From NCBI GenBank assembly GCA_020724325.1, contig DYHC01000010.1, positions 1 to 16,458 of the forward strand: a stretch of 16,458 nucleotides of DNA, in the 5' to 3' direction. The translations under genes and the position numbers were made by a program. Source of the DNA: Melioribacter roseus (GTDB taxonomy: Bacteria > Bacteroidota > Ignavibacteria > Ignavibacteriales > Melioribacteraceae). This document shows positions 16,133-16,458 of this stretch, piece after piece (the first letter of the stretch is position 1; the number at the start of each line of letters is the position of its first letter). The notes beneath the pieces were generated by a model. It was given only the letters and a program-made list of their open reading frames with translations, made no database searches and had not been told where the DNA came from.

Positions 16133-16157
16133 GAGCGGGGAATTTTTAAGCCCGCTC
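16133..16157 (+). terminator. GC-rich hairpin after nosZ (partial terminator or mRNA-stabilising element)
   Basis: GAGCGGG (16133-16139) and CCCGCTC (16151-16157) pair perfectly over 7 bp with an 11-base loop. The following bases (TGCTTTC) lack a strong T run. Since the next gene starts 26 bases later on the same strand, the hairpin may reduce read-through or protect the nosZ message rather than stop transcription fully. Confidence 0.5.
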
Positions 16158-16183
16158 TGCTTTCAAATTGAAGGCGCGGTAAA

Positions 16184-16458
16184 ATGAACAGATTGTCAAA
16201 ATATTTAATGATAGGGGCTTCGCTGATATTAGTACTGGTATTTCTTTTCCCTATATGGAATATAGACTTAGATGCTCCTCAATATCCTGAAGGAATCGGT
16301 TTACGAATATGGGTTAATCAAATTACTGGTGAAAAAGAATTTGATCTAAAAAATCTTAATGGACTCAACCACTATATTGGGATGAAACCAATTGAACCGG
16401 ATACTATTAAGGAATTGAAATACATGCCATTTATTCTTGCATTTTTTATCGGCTCGGG
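16184..16458 (+). CDS. Membrane protein downstream of nosZ, NosB position (3' end outside window)
   Basis: The frame starts at ATG 16184, with AAGG nine bases upstream, and stays open for 91 codons to the window edge. The visible part has one membrane segment at about residues 7-24, then a periplasmic-looking region with D-A-P-Q-Y-P and G-L-N-H-Y-I-G-M. A second hydrophobic segment begins at about residue 82. A protein of this appearance often follows nosZ in clade II clusters, in the place where Wolinella and relatives have the membrane protein NosB. Its function is not established; a role in copper-site maturation or electron supply has been considered. I give no symbol because only the N-terminus is visible. 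Confidence 0.75.
   Translation, partial: MNRLSKYLMIGASLILVLVFLFPIWNIDLDAPQYPEGIGLRIWVNQITGEKEFDLKNLNGLNHYIGMKPIEPDTIKELKYMPFILAFFIGS

Noticed and set aside
1..16458. CRISPR array, insertion sequence, rRNA or tRNA genes
   Set aside because: No regularly spaced repeats, transposase-like protein or RNA gene structure was seen on either strand.

Overview
The window is AT-rich, gene-dense bacterial DNA. It most likely comes from the Ignavibacteria/Chlorobi branch of Bacteroidota. The evidence is weak or AT-rich ribosome binding sites, one Bacteroidota-type promoter (TTTG-N21-TAGATTTG), many lipoprotein and beta-barrel envelope proteins, and a clade II (Sec-exported) nitrous oxide reductase preceded by a lipoprotein cytochrome c. 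The assignment is inference; no rRNA or tRNA gene is present to fix it.

Left part (1-5922), envelope and housekeeping genes. A lipoprotein M28 metallopeptidase cut by the window edge (minus strand) diverges from a secreted M1-type aminopeptidase. A half-size TauE/SafE transporter and an EamA-family exporter follow, overlapping by 11 bases, the second apparently starting at TTG. A stretch of about 400 bases without a gene holds a short repeat with inverted ends. Next come a PfkB sugar kinase with its own promoter and, convergent to it, a small PEGA-domain lipoprotein.

Middle part (6076-7964). A stand-alone corrinoid (B12) methyl-carrier protein meets an L-fucose isomerase-like protein tail to tail, with overlapping stop codons. 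No partner methyltransferase is visible.

Right part (8114-16458), respiratory nitrogen genes in two divergent operons. On the minus strand, a promoter with consensus -35 and -10 hexamers (15-bp spacer) precedes a NapH/NosR-type membrane polyferredoxin, nrfH (tetraheme quinol dehydrogenase), nrfA (pentaheme nitrite reductase, CxxCK active-site heme) and an outer-membrane beta-barrel protein, and a good hairpin terminator ends the unit. This operon should reduce nitrite to ammonium with electrons from quinol. On the plus strand, a RIC/YtfE-type di-iron repair protein precedes a lipoprotein cytochrome c, nosZ and the start of a membrane protein in the NosB position. This operon should reduce N2O to N2.

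The 287 bases between the two operons contain an FNR-like site, an imperfect 8-bp inverted repeat and a perfect 10-bp inverted repeat. They are the best candidate regulatory region in the window. Together the right-hand genes suggest an anaerobe that ammonifies nitrite, scavenges N2O and protects its Fe-S enzymes from nitric oxide.
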